From NCBI GenBank assembly GCA_046462535.1, contig JBKGVF010000024.1, positions 1 through 64,000 on the forward strand: 64,000 nucleotides of DNA. Reading direction: 5' to 3'. Made by a program: the position numbers and the translations under genes. Source of the stretch: JAAZCI01 sp046462535 (GTDB taxonomy: Bacteria; Pseudomonadota; Gammaproteobacteria; Cardiobacteriales; Wohlfahrtiimonadaceae). The first letter of the stretch is position 1, and each line of letters begins with the position of its first letter. This document shows, piece after piece, positions 16,009 through 24,886 of this stretch. The notes under the pieces were generated by a model, which made no database searches, was not told the origin of the DNA, and was given only the letters and a program-made list of their open reading frames with translations.

Positions 16009-17112
16009 TTAGCGATCATCATAACTTAATACGATCCGCTTACTGCCACCACAAACACGGGCCTGACAGCTGAGAATATGCCCCTCAGCAACCGCAGCAT
16101 CATCAAGTGTAAAGTTCTTCTCCATCTCCGTCTCACCCTCAGTTACCTTAGCACGACATGTGCTACAGACACCCGCCTTACAGGAGTAAGGAACATCCAG
16201 ACCCTCTGCAATAAGCGCATCTAAGATGGGCTCTTCACCACTAATCATCACTTCATGAACCATGCCATCGAGGGTTACTGCAACCTCAATATCTTTCTCT
16301 GCTTTTGGTTCAGCCTTAATCTTATTTTTAACTGTGTTTTGAGTATGATGCTCACTCGCGCCGGTCATAAAGCGCTCAGTATAGATTCTCTGCTCATCGA
16401 CCCCTAACTCTTTAAGGGCACCTTCAACACTATCAATCATCCCCTCTGGCCCGCAGATAAAGACCTCATCTAAACTACCAACAGGCAAGAGCGCATCAAC
16501 GATTTGAAAGACTTTCTCTTTATCAATCCGCCCCTCTAATAGATCAGTCTCTTGAGCTTGACGTGAGAGAACATGGAGCAGAGTTAATCGATCGGCATAG
16601 ATATCTTTAAGGTCTTGGAGAACCTCATTAAACATTACAGAATTGGTCCGACGATTACCATATACAAGTGTAAACTTAGAGTTTGGCTGCTCTTCTAATG
16701 TTGTAGCAATAATCGAAAGGATAGGAGTAATCCCTGAACCTGCCGCAAATCCAACACGGTGAAGTGCTCTCTCCTTCTTAACAGTAAAGAGACCATCAGG
16801 AGGCATCACACTTAAAGTATCCCCCTCTTTAAGATTTGCAATCGCCCAATTAGAGAAGAGCCCATCCTCAACGGAACGGATTCCAATACTCAACTCATTA
16901 TTATTACGATATTGACTCTTTGGGCTGCAGATTGAGTAGGTACGACGCACCTCTTCATCTTGGATTTTAGTTCTTAACGTTAAAAACTGTCCTGGCTCAA
17001 AATCAAAACGCTCTTTCGCCTCTTCTGGGATAGAAAAAGTAACGGAAATAGCATTTCCCGCCTCTGGAACAACTCGCTTAATCGTTAAATCATGAAAACG
17101 AAGTCTTGACAT
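16009..17112 (-). CDS. paaE: Phenylacetyl-CoA epoxidase, reductase subunit
   Basis: 367 residues. Passes electrons from NADPH to the di-iron subunit PaaA. An FNR-type part comes first: FAD-binding RTYSICSP (about 59-66), GSGITPILSI near 125 and the NAD part ending FICGPEGMI. The plant-type ferredoxin follows at the C-terminus, with cysteines in CKAGVCSTCRAKV and a last one in ILSCQARVCGG. The length matches E. coli PaaE. AAGGAGGAG lies just before ATG 17112. Last gene of the paa operon. Confidence 0.96.
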   Translation of the reverse strand: MSRLRFHDLTIKRVVPEAGNAISVTFSIPEEAKERFDFEPGQFLTLRTKIQDEEVRRTYSICSPKSQYRNNNELSIGIRSVEDGLFSNWAIANLKEGDTLSVMPPDGLFTVKKERALHRVGFAAGSGITPILSIIATTLEEQPNSKFTLVYGNRRTNSVMFNEVLQDLKDIYADRLTLLHVLSRQAQETDLLEGRIDKEKVFQIVDALLPVGSLDEVFICGPEGMIDSVEGALKELGVDEQRIYTERFMTGASEHHTQNTVKNKIKAEPKAEKDIEVAVTLDGMVHEVMISGEEPILDALIAEGLDVPYSCKAGVCSTCRAKVTEGETEMEKNFTLDDAAVAEGHILSCQARVCGGSKRIVLSYDDR

Positions 17113-17206
17113 CGTTTCTCCTCCTTTCTTAGTAACGTAAATAGCCCCTCTTTTATTGTTATCATTCTCTTATAAAGAGAGGGCTCTCTATTCTCGCTTC
17201 CCCCTA

Positions 17207-17746
17207 CTAATAGGGTTTGAAGTAATCAAATGGTTCTTTGCAATCGAGACAACGGTAGAGCGCTTTACACGCCGTAGATCCAAATTGCGATGTGACAATG
17301 GTATTTTCTGAGCCACATAGAGGGCAAGGAACATGCTCCTTCTTAAAGGGCTCACGAATAAAATGTAGTGGTTGCTCACTCTTTTGAACGGTGTGAGGCG
17401 GTGCGATACCATACTCTCGCAGAGCCTCCTTTCCACTCTCCGTCATCCAGTCAGTTGTCCAAGCGGGTGCTAACTGCATCTTTACCTTTGCCGGGTAATT
17501 ATGCTTTTCAAGCTTCGCTTTGACATCATCCTCAATCTGCCTCATAGCAGGGCAGCCACTATAGGTGGGAGTAATCACCACAACAAAATAATCTTCTTCA
17601 CGATAGATATCTCGTAAGATCCCCAACTCCCGTAGCGATACTACGGGAATTTCGGGATCCTTTACCGCTTCTAGAAGCTGCCAAATCGCTGCTATATCGG
17701 GATCAGCTGCTTTTAATTGCTCAATTTCGATAATATCAGCGCTCAT
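17207..17746 (-). CDS. paaD: Phenylacetyl-CoA epoxidase assembly factor
   Basis: 179 residues. The first two thirds are a MIP18/DUF59 domain (IPVVSLRELGILRDI, TPTYSGCPAM, LAPAWTTDWMTESG), the C-terminus a zinc ribbon CPLCGSENT...CKALYRCLDCKEPFDYF. PaaD is needed for iron loading of the epoxidase. I prefer ATG 17746, which follows GGTGA and starts 5 bases after the paaC stop; an ATG at 17764 would overlap paaC by 14 bases without a visible ribosome site. Gene order paaA-B-C-D-E is standard. Confidence 0.93.
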   Translation of the reverse strand: MSADIIEIEQLKAADPDIAAIWQLLEAVKDPEIPVVSLRELGILRDIYREEDYFVVVITPTYSGCPAMRQIEDDVKAKLEKHNYPAKVKMQLAPAWTTDWMTESGKEALREYGIAPPHTVQKSEQPLHFIREPFKKEHVPCPLCGSENTIVTSQFGSTACKALYRCLDCKEPFDYFKPY

Positions 17747-17750
17747 AGCA

Positions 17751-18548
17751 TCACCAATTTCCATCAGGATGCATTCGTGTAATATATTGCATCTCTGCTA
17801 ATAATGGGCCCATCGCTTCTGAATGAATCTGCTCTTTTCCTTGGGTTACATAACCCTTTTCAGGAAGCTCAGGAAGCGTTAATGTTGCTTCTTCAACAAC
17901 CTCAGAAACTAGCTTTTCCCACTCCTCTTTTACACGCGATGGATGAACCCCTAAACCACTCTCTTCAGCAAAACGCTCAATCTCAGAATCGGACCAAAAC
18001 TCTTGGGTATAACCATAAAGATGATCTAAAGCATTCTGCGCTTTCTGATGAGAGAGCTCTGTTCCATCCCCAAAACGAATCAGCCAATTACGCGCATGTC
18101 TTAAATGGTATTGCGCCTCTTTAAGAGACTTATCCGCAATGGCAGCTAATCGCTCATCATTAGAGCTACGTAATTCATTCCACAAAAGAACCATTAACGC
18201 ACTATAAAGGAAGTTACGAACAATCGTAAATGAGTAATCTTTATCCTTTGATGCATAGCTTGAGATCTGCTCATGATGTGGCAACTCATTTAAAACATAG
18301 TTACGAAATTGCTGTTCACCACGGAAATAGGCATAGGTATCTTCTGTAGAACCATCGCCATCGAGCTCCGCTACATATTGGTAAAGAAGACGTGCTTGTC
18401 CAATATGGTCGAGGCTATTATTTGCCATCGCCATATCCTCTTCTAAAACAGGTCCGAGCCCACACCACTCTGCATTACGCTGCCCCAAAATCAATGCGTT
18501 ATCCGCCAAATGGAGCAGATACTCTCTCTTTAACTCTCTATTTGCCAT
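17751..18548 (-). CDS. paaC: Phenylacetyl-CoA epoxidase structural subunit
   Basis: 265 residues, all-helical ferritin-like protein homologous to PaaA but without a full set of iron ligands; forms the stable core with PaaA. Recognised by LLHLADNALILGQRNAEWCGLGPVLEEDMAMANNSLDHIGQARLLY at the start and RHARNWLIRFGDGTELSH in the middle. Its ATG overlaps the paaB stop by one base (TAATG), so the two are translationally coupled. Confidence 0.96.
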   Translation of the reverse strand: MANRELKREYLLHLADNALILGQRNAEWCGLGPVLEEDMAMANNSLDHIGQARLLYQYVAELDGDGSTEDTYAYFRGEQQFRNYVLNELPHHEQISSYASKDKDYSFTIVRNFLYSALMVLLWNELRSSNDERLAAIADKSLKEAQYHLRHARNWLIRFGDGTELSHQKAQNALDHLYGYTQEFWSDSEIERFAEESGLGVHPSRVKEEWEKLVSEVVEEATLTLPELPEKGYVTQGKEQIHSEAMGPLLAEMQYITRMHPDGNW

Positions 18549-18844
18549 TACATGTACCCCACTTCCTCAGGAATATCGTAGAAGGTTGGATGACGATAAA
18601 TTTTGTCTTCCATAGGGTCAAATAGCTCACCTTTATCTTCAGGATGACTTGCGGTAATAAGCTTAGAAGGAACAACCCAAAGGCTCACCCCCTCTTGACG
18701 ACGAGTATAGACGTCACGCGCCATCTCTAAAGCTTGCTCAGCATCAGCGGCATGAAGACTTCCACAGTGCTTATGCTCTAATCCTTGCTTACTCCGTACA
18801 AATACTTCCCATAATGGCCACTCTTTTAGTTTAGGCTTACTCAT
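18548..18844 (-). CDS. paaB: Phenylacetyl-CoA epoxidase subunit B
   Basis: 98 residues, the usual small size. WPLWEVFVRSKQGLEHKHCGSLHAADAEQALEMARDVYTRR is the family signature. PaaB bridges the PaaAC heterodimers. ATG 18844 is used because GAAAGGAG precedes it; the open frame extends 13 codons further. Two stem-loops lie between it and paaA. Confidence 0.95.
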   Translation of the reverse strand: MSKPKLKEWPLWEVFVRSKQGLEHKHCGSLHAADAEQALEMARDVYTRRQEGVSLWVVPSKLITASHPEDKGELFDPMEDKIYRHPTFYDIPEEVGYM

Positions 18845-18877
18845 TATTCTTCTCCTTTCAATTCTGATTAAGTTATG

Positions 18878-18935
18878 ACTCAATCTTTATTATTATCTCT
18901 ATTATTGAGTGGGTGTATCCATAGTAAACACCCAC
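18878..18935 (-). other. Two stem-loops between paaA and paaB
   Basis: GTGGGTGT/ACACCCAC (18909-18916 with 18928-18935) and ACTCAAT/ATTGAGT (18878-18884 with 18904-18910) are perfect arms that share two bases, so they compete or stack. No T-run follows. They may protect or process the operon mRNA between the epoxidase subunits. Confidence 0.6.
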
Positions 18936-18954
18936 GGTGGTTACATCTCATTAA

Positions 18955-19968
18955 TTAAGAAGCTTTTGCCTCTTCCAGTGGGCTATGCTTTTCAGCATAT
19001 GCTAAAGCCGCATCGCGGACCCATTGACCATCATCATACGCTTTAACACGTGTTGCAAGACGCTCTTTATTACAAGGGCCATTCCCCATAACAGTCTGCC
19101 AAAACTCATCCCAATCAATCTCACCAAAATCGTAAGATCCTCGCTCCTCATTCCACTTAATATCGGGGTCAGGAAGCGTTACTCCTAGGAATTCAGCTTG
19201 AGGCACTGTTGCATCCACAAAGCGTTGTCTTAATTCATCATTAGTAAAGAGTTTGATTCCCCAACGCATACTTAATTCTGTATTTTTACTCGCCTCATCA
19301 GGGGGGCCGAACATAGCTAGACACTTCCACCACCAACGATTAACAGCATCTTGTACCATCTCTTGCTGCTCTTTCGTCCCCTTCATCATAGCTAATAACG
19401 CTTCATAACCTTGACGCTGGTGGAATGATTCCTCTTTACAGACACGAATCATGGCACGACCATAAGGTCCATATGAGCAGCGGCAAAGTGGAATCTGATT
19501 CATAATCGCCGCCCCATCTACTAACCAACCAATCACACCAACATCGGCCCAATTTAAGGTGGGATAATTGAAGATAGAGCTATACTTAGCTTCACCAGAA
19601 TGGAGCTGCGCTAGCACCTCGTCACGACTAACGCCAAGTGTCTCTGCTGCTGAGTAGAGATAGATTCCATGCCCCCCCTCATCCTGAACTTTAGCAATCA
19701 ATATTGCCTTCCGATTCAGACTTGGAGCACGACTAATCCAATTCCCCTCAGGTAACATTCCCACTATTTCACTATGAGCATGTTGACTAATTTGACGCAC
19801 TAATGTCTGACGATAAGCTTCTGGCATCCAATCTTGGGGCTCAATTCGCTCATCATTATCTATACGTGCTTCAAAGGCGGCTAAGAGATTCTGATCCTCC
19901 TCTTCTGGCCTTTTTACACGACGCTTAGGTTTTACATTATCGGGTACATTAAAAGATTGTGTATACAT
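18955..19968 (-). CDS. paaA: Phenylacetyl-CoA epoxidase catalytic di-iron subunit
   Basis: 337 residues. Forms the ring-1,2-epoxide of phenylacetyl-CoA with oxygen. Ferritin-like helices with iron-ligand motifs HAHSEIVGM and KVQDEGGHGIYLY, then CKEESFHQRQGYEALL, the second EExxH-type motif. C-terminal part GEIDWDEFWQTVMGNGPCN is typical. AAGAGGAGGAAGGG lies before ATG 19968. A 118-base spacer separates it from the extra crotonase gene upstream; no clear promoter or terminator is in it. Confidence 0.97.
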   Translation of the reverse strand: MYTQSFNVPDNVKPKRRVKRPEEEDQNLLAAFEARIDNDERIEPQDWMPEAYRQTLVRQISQHAHSEIVGMLPEGNWISRAPSLNRKAILIAKVQDEGGHGIYLYSAAETLGVSRDEVLAQLHSGEAKYSSIFNYPTLNWADVGVIGWLVDGAAIMNQIPLCRCSYGPYGRAMIRVCKEESFHQRQGYEALLAMMKGTKEQQEMVQDAVNRWWWKCLAMFGPPDEASKNTELSMRWGIKLFTNDELRQRFVDATVPQAEFLGVTLPDPDIKWNEERGSYDFGEIDWDEFWQTVMGNGPCNKERLATRVKAYDDGQWVRDAALAYAEKHSPLEEAKAS

Positions 19969-20086
19969 CCCTTCCTCCTCTCGAATTTTATACGTTATCT
20001 ATTATTTATTATTGTTAGGATGCTAATGATATTTACTTAGCAATCAGGACCTTAACGTATTAAAAGGTCACGCTCCTTTATCATAT

Positions 20087-20878
20087 TTAATTATTCTCTA
20101 GCCAGTACGGCTTCCGCTTCTCTAAGAAGGCACTAATCCCCTCTTTAGCCTCATCGGTCATACGCTGTTTTGAGATTCTTTTCGCCGTCTCTTCCACTAC
20201 GTTACCATCAATTGGCTTATGAGCGATAGCACTAATTAAATCTTTTGCTGCAAATTGTGCTTCCGTGCCACCTATGCGTAAAGCGTCAACTAACTCAGCA
20301 ATTTTATTATCGAGCTCCTCCTCCGGAACCACCTCATTTACAAGATTGATTCGATATGCTTCTTCTGCATCAATCATCTCTGCCGTCTGGAAGTAACGTA
20401 GTGCATGTTTAGGCCCTATCGCCCGTAACACGTAAGGACTAATCACCGCAGGAATAATTCCAAACTTAACCTCCGAGACCGCAAAGCGCGCATTATCTGC
20501 TGCAACAGCCATATCGCATGCCGCTGTCAATCCGGTTCCTCCACCTAGTGCTGCACGTTGAACACGCGCTATCGTTGGCTTATTAAGATGGGCAAGATCA
20601 TGCAACATCTGGGCAAAGATTCGTGCATCCTCTAAATTCTCTTCATAAGTTAGGGTTGAGGCCCGCTTCATCCAGTTGAGATCTGCCCCTGCTGAAAAGT
20701 GACGTCCACGACCAGCTAAGATAACAACGCTGATCGTCTCATCAGCATTGATCTCTCGACAAGCCGCACTTAACTCATTGATCAGTGCCTCATCAAATGC
20801 ATTGAACACGTCGGGGCGATCCATCCAGATCGTAACAACATCACCATCACGCTCTAACGACAAAGTGGTGTAACTCAT
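20087..20878 (-). CDS. Enoyl-CoA hydratase/isomerase family protein (LiuC-like)
   Basis: 263 residues of the crotonase fold. Oxyanion motifs FSAGADLNWMK and RAALGGGTGLTAACDMAVA are present, with SEVKFGIIPAVISPYV. The GADLNWM and IPAVISPYV words resemble methylglutaconyl-CoA hydratase-type proteins more than PaaF or PaaG. In the second motif Arg stands where Gly is usual (QRAALGGG). ATG 20878 follows AAAGGAGAAAGGG. It sits between paaF and paaA, 162 bases after paaF, and could serve the step normally done by the missing hydratase domain of PaaZ, or leucine-type catabolism. Exact substrate not known. Confidence 0.85.
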   Translation of the reverse strand: MSYTTLSLERDGDVVTIWMDRPDVFNAFDEALINELSAACREINADETISVVILAGRGRHFSAGADLNWMKRASTLTYEENLEDARIFAQMLHDLAHLNKPTIARVQRAALGGGTGLTAACDMAVAADNARFAVSEVKFGIIPAVISPYVLRAIGPKHALRYFQTAEMIDAEEAYRINLVNEVVPEEELDNKIAELVDALRIGGTEAQFAAKDLISAIAHKPIDGNVVEETAKRISKQRMTDEAKEGISAFLEKRKPYWLENN

Positions 20879-21040
20879 CCCTTTCTCCTTTGGTTTATCC
20901 ATTATTATTCTTTTTTACTCTAAAAGGATATAGATCAAGATCAAGTTTTACTCTTTAAATCTCATTTTTACTCTTTGAGCTTGCAAAAAATGATCTGATC
21001 ATTCCTTTCGATCTCTATTTAAATAGCTCTAAGTAAGAGC

Positions 21041-21811
21041 TTATCGATTATTAAACTTAGGGTCACGCTTCTCAACAAATGCACGCATCCCCTCTTTTTG
21101 ATCTTCTAAAGCAAAAGAGGCTTGAAATGTTCTTCGCTCAAAGAGAAGACCCTCCTCTAGTGAGGATTCAAATGCTCGATTGACAGACTCTTTAACCATT
21201 AATACTGCTGGTAGAGAGTAAGAGGCAATAAGTTGAGCGGTCTCCATCGTCTTCTCTAAGAGAGAATCTCCATCAATAATCCGCGCTACCAACCCTGCAC
21301 GCTCCGCCTCATCAACATCCATCATACGCCCTGTTAAGCATAGATCCATCGCTTTTGCCTTTCCTACAGCACGGGGTAAGCGTTGAGTTCCCCCTGCTCC
21401 AGGAAGCGCACCCAATTTAACCTCTGGCTGCCCAAACTTAGCGGTAGTACTCGCAAAGATTAGATCACACATCATAGCTAGCTCACAGCCACCACCTAAC
21501 GCATAACCCGAAACAGCAGCCAAAATTGGCTTACGTACTCGCTTAATTGGATCCCAGTTACGACTAACAAAATCACCACGATAGACATCCATATAATCGA
21601 ACTCCATCATCTGATCAATGTCAGCTCCTACCGCAAAAGCTCGCTCATTGCCGGTAATTACCATGCAATGAATATTATCATCTGCATCATATGCTAATAA
21701 CGCATCACGAACAGCATCGATTACTGCATCATTAAGCGCATTTAGCACTTCGGGACGATTAATCGTTATCAATCCCACCTTACCTACTGTTTCTGTTAAT
21801 ACAATGCTCAT
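21041..21811 (-). CDS. paaF: 2,3-dehydroadipyl-CoA hydratase
   Basis: 256 residues, crotonase fold. Hydrates 2,3-dehydroadipyl-CoA to 3-hydroxyadipyl-CoA. Motifs: FAVGADIDQM, SGYALGGGCELAMMCDLIFAS and the catalytic-type glutamates in GCELA and the LGALPGAGGTQRLPRAVG stretch, the normal two-glutamate hydratase set. ATG 21811 follows AAAGGAG; GTG two codons earlier is less likely. It begins 30 bases after the thiolase stop. Confidence 0.92.
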   Translation of the reverse strand: MSIVLTETVGKVGLITINRPEVLNALNDAVIDAVRDALLAYDADDNIHCMVITGNERAFAVGADIDQMMEFDYMDVYRGDFVSRNWDPIKRVRKPILAAVSGYALGGGCELAMMCDLIFASTTAKFGQPEVKLGALPGAGGTQRLPRAVGKAKAMDLCLTGRMMDVDEAERAGLVARIIDGDSLLEKTMETAQLIASYSLPAVLMVKESVNRAFESSLEEGLLFERRTFQASFALEDQKEGMRAFVEKRDPKFNNR

Positions 21812-21841
21812 TATCACTCCTTTGATACGGCTATTGAACGA

Positions 21842-23056
21842 CTACTCATCAACGCGCTCAATAATAAGTGCGATCCCTTGACCAACACCAATACACATAG
21901 TGCAGAGTGCATAACGCTTTTTAGTACGTTCTAACTCATAGAGAGCTGTTGTAACTAAACGAGCACCACTCATCCCTAAAGGATGGCCGATAGCGATCGC
22001 GCCACCATTAGGATTTACTCTAGGATCATCATCTTCGATCCCTAATGTACGCAAAACTGCTAATGCTTGTGCTGCAAATGCCTCATTCAATTCGATGATA
22101 TCCATCTCATCTAAAGTTAAGCCTGTCTGCTTTAACACTCTCTGCGTTGCCGAGACTGGGCCAATCCCCATAATTCTCGGTTCGACACCACTTGCAGCCA
22201 TACCAACGATTCGAGCTCTTTTGCGCAGGCCGTGTCGTTTAGCCGCCTCATCTGAAGCGATTAGTAGCGCACACGCCCCATCATTAACCCCTGATGAGTT
22301 TCCAGCTGTTACTGTAAGATCTGGGCCATTAATGGGGCGCAACTTCGCCATCACCTCTAAAGAGGAGTCTGGACGAGGATGTTCATCTTTATCAAAAATA
22401 AAAGGATCTTGACGGCGACGCTCAACCGTAACGGGAATAAGCTCATCCTTAAATTTGCCTGCTTTATCTGCCGCCGCCCACTTCTTTTGCGAAGCAACCG
22501 CAAAGCGATCTTGATCTTCACGACTAACAGTAAACTCTTCTGCTACATTATCTGCAGTCTCAGGCATAGTATCGGTACCATAGAGCTCATCCATTTTTGG
22601 GTTTGGAAAACGCCAACCGATTGTTGTGTCGTAAACACGCGCATCCCGTGACCACGCTTGCTCAGCCTTACCCATAACAAATGGAGCGCGAGACATACTC
22701 TCAACACCACCTGCAATAAGAAGATCTAACTCTCCTGATTTAATACTGCGAGCAGCTAAGCCAATTGCATCTAAACCTGAGCCACAGAGACGATTAACCG
22801 TTGTTCCTGGTACATCAATTGGTAAGCCGGCTAATAATGCCCCCATTCGCGCAACGTTTCGATTATCTTCTCCTGCTTGATTCGCACATCCATAGATAAT
22901 GTCATCAACCTCTTCCCATTTAACAGATGGGTTTCGCTCAATTAATGCTCTCATAGGAAGAGCGGCTAAGTCATCAATTCTTATCGTGGAGAGCGCCCCT
23001 CCATAACGACCAATAGGGGTTCTAATAGCATCACAAATATAAGCATTGTTACTCAT
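21842..23056 (-). CDS. paaJ: 3-oxoadipyl-CoA/3-oxo-5,6-dehydrosuberyl-CoA thiolase
   Basis: 404 residues. Cleaves 3-oxoadipyl-CoA to succinyl- and acetyl-CoA, and the dehydrosuberyl intermediate after ring opening. Nucleophilic Cys91 in VNRLCGSGLDAI, the NEAFAAQ loop, GGAIAIGHPLGMSGAR and the second active-site CMCIGVGQG near the C-terminus are all present. It lies 12 bases after paaK. The same protein class is called PcaF when in beta-ketoadipate clusters; the context here favours PaaJ. Confidence 0.95.
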   Translation of the reverse strand: MSNNAYICDAIRTPIGRYGGALSTIRIDDLAALPMRALIERNPSVKWEEVDDIIYGCANQAGEDNRNVARMGALLAGLPIDVPGTTVNRLCGSGLDAIGLAARSIKSGELDLLIAGGVESMSRAPFVMGKAEQAWSRDARVYDTTIGWRFPNPKMDELYGTDTMPETADNVAEEFTVSREDQDRFAVASQKKWAAADKAGKFKDELIPVTVERRRQDPFIFDKDEHPRPDSSLEVMAKLRPINGPDLTVTAGNSSGVNDGACALLIASDEAAKRHGLRKRARIVGMAASGVEPRIMGIGPVSATQRVLKQTGLTLDEMDIIELNEAFAAQALAVLRTLGIEDDDPRVNPNGGAIAIGHPLGMSGARLVTTALYELERTKKRYALCTMCIGVGQGIALIIERVDE

Positions 23057-23068
23057 CTCATTCTCTCC

Positions 23069-24385
23069 TTATGAATTCTTTCTATTATCAATAACACGTT
23101 TCGCCTTACCTACTTCAGTTCGCGGCAATGAGTTAAACTCAAGGACTTCTACTTCTGCAGAGACACCAATATTATTCCGCACCGCCTTATGGAGACGATC
23201 AGCCACTCGATAGAGTTCACCCTCCCCAATATCTTTAATGGAGATACCTTGCTGTAACTCACAGACAATCCGAAGTGTATCCAACACTTGAACCCGGTTA
23301 ACTTCAATAAGATAATTCCCAGAGAGACGTTTATCCTCAAGAATATACTCCTCAATTTGAGTCGGGAACACATTCACTCCACGGATAATTAACATATCGT
23401 CAAAGCGACCCGTGATTGGCCCAATTCTGCGGAATGATTTCGTTGTTGGAGGCAAAATAGTGGCTAAATCTCGCGTTCTGAAACGAATTACCGGAAATGC
23501 CTCTTTAGTAAGAGAAGTAAATACAAGCTCGCCCTCCTCCCCATCTGGCAATACTTCCCCCGTTTCAGGATCAATAACCTCAGCATAGAAGTGATCCTCC
23601 CAAATAACAGGCCCATCTTTACCAACAACACACTCCGATGCGACACCGGGGCCAAGCACTTCTGTTAAACCATAGATACTTACCGCATCAATTCCTAGCT
23701 GGGTCTCTAACTCACTACGCATACTGGCAGTCCAAGCCTCTGCACCAAAGATTCCTACCTTCAATGGATTATCAGCGGGTTTTATCCCTTGCCGTTTCAA
23801 CTCTTCTGCCACAACTAATGCATAAGAGGGGGTAGACATTAACACCGTAGAACCAAAATCTAACATCGATTGAACTTGTCGTACGGTATTTCCTCCGGAG
23901 ATTGGTACGGCACATGCACCAAGATACTCAATTCCATAGTGAGCACCTAGCCCCCCTGTAAAGAGCCCATAACCATAGGCATTCTGAATAATATCTTTAG
24001 ATGATCCTCCTGCAGCCACTATAGAGCGTGCAATAAGATGGGACCACATCTTAATATCATTTGCTGTATAACCCGCAACAATCGGCTTACCTGTTGTCCC
24101 CGACGATGCATGAAGACGAACAACATCATCCATCGATGTAGCAAACAACCCAAAGGGATAGGTGATTCTTAAATCATCCTTCGCCATAAAAGGGAACTTA
24201 CTAATATCAGAGAGAGTTTTAAAATCATCAGGATGAACACCTGCTTCATCAAAGCGCTTTTTATGGTAGGGTACATTGGCATAAACTCGATGGAGCGTAT
24301 CCCGTAGACGTCTAAATTGAAGCGACTCGATCTCATCACGGCTTGCGGTTTCTATCGGGTCTAACCCTCTAACTAATTGACTCAT
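23069..24385 (-). CDS. paaK: Phenylacetate-CoA ligase
   Basis: 438 residues. Activates phenylacetate to phenylacetyl-CoA with ATP, the entry step. AMP-binding loop LHASSGTTGKP near residue 95, SIYGLTEVLGPGVASECV, TRDLATILPP and IRGVNVFPTQIEEYIL are all typical of PaaK. ATG 24385 is chosen because AAAAGGAGGAGAA precedes it; the frame extends 7 codons upstream. Confidence 0.97.
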   Translation of the reverse strand: MSQLVRGLDPIETASRDEIESLQFRRLRDTLHRVYANVPYHKKRFDEAGVHPDDFKTLSDISKFPFMAKDDLRITYPFGLFATSMDDVVRLHASSGTTGKPIVAGYTANDIKMWSHLIARSIVAAGGSSKDIIQNAYGYGLFTGGLGAHYGIEYLGACAVPISGGNTVRQVQSMLDFGSTVLMSTPSYALVVAEELKRQGIKPADNPLKVGIFGAEAWTASMRSELETQLGIDAVSIYGLTEVLGPGVASECVVGKDGPVIWEDHFYAEVIDPETGEVLPDGEEGELVFTSLTKEAFPVIRFRTRDLATILPPTTKSFRRIGPITGRFDDMLIIRGVNVFPTQIEEYILEDKRLSGNYLIEVNRVQVLDTLRIVCELQQGISIKDIGEGELYRVADRLHKAVRNNIGVSAEVEVLEFNSLPRTEVGKAKRVIDNRKNS

Positions 24386-24466
24386 TTCTCCTCCTTTTGA
24401 CCCCACTATGGGTCGATTCTCTATTTTTTATTCTTATTTTTAATATAAGCAACCACTAAGGATGGG

Positions 24467-24886
24467 TTACTCGAGTACTTCTCCGGGAATTTGGTAACTG
24501 TTACCTCTAAAAAGAGCAATCACCTTCCCATCTTGATTGGTGATGGTTACATCATATACACCGGTTTTACGGGTTCGATTACGCTCTACAGCTTCTGCTA
24601 CTAGACGATCCCCTTCGAATCCTGGTGCTAAAAAATCGATACTGCACGATGAGCTAATCGTTTTGAAGTTATAACTATTACAAGCATAAGCAAAGGCTGT
24701 ATCTGCAAAGGAGAAGAGAACTCCACCATGACAACTTTGATGCCCATTAAGCATTGCTTTTGTCACGACCATCTCAGTTTTTGCATACCCCTCTTTAATC
24801 TCAAGGAGCTCAACCCCAATTTCATGTGGAAATCGCTCATCAGCACGCATGCGCGCTACCACTTGTTCCGCTAATGACTTACTCAT
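24467..24886 (-). CDS. paaI: Hotdog-fold acyl-CoA thioesterase
   Basis: 139 residues. PaaI frees CoA from dead-end ring-hydroxyphenylacetyl-CoA or related intermediates. The family core MLNGHQSCHGGVLFSFADTAF (residues 45-65) contains the HGG turn and the catalytic-type Asp62. ATG 24886 overlaps the paaH stop by eight bases and follows AAGGAG. Next gene is paaK after 81 bases. Confidence 0.94.
   Translation of the reverse strand: MSKSLAEQVVARMRADERFPHEIGVELLEIKEGYAKTEMVVTKAMLNGHQSCHGGVLFSFADTAFAYACNSYNFKTISSSCSIDFLAPGFEGDRLVAEAVERNRTRKTGVYDVTITNQDGKVIALFRGNSYQIPGEVLE

Noticed and set aside
20985..21003. Short AATGATC-type palindrome with six T after paaF as a terminator
   Set aside because: The stem is only about five pairs; too weak to call in the middle of an operon.
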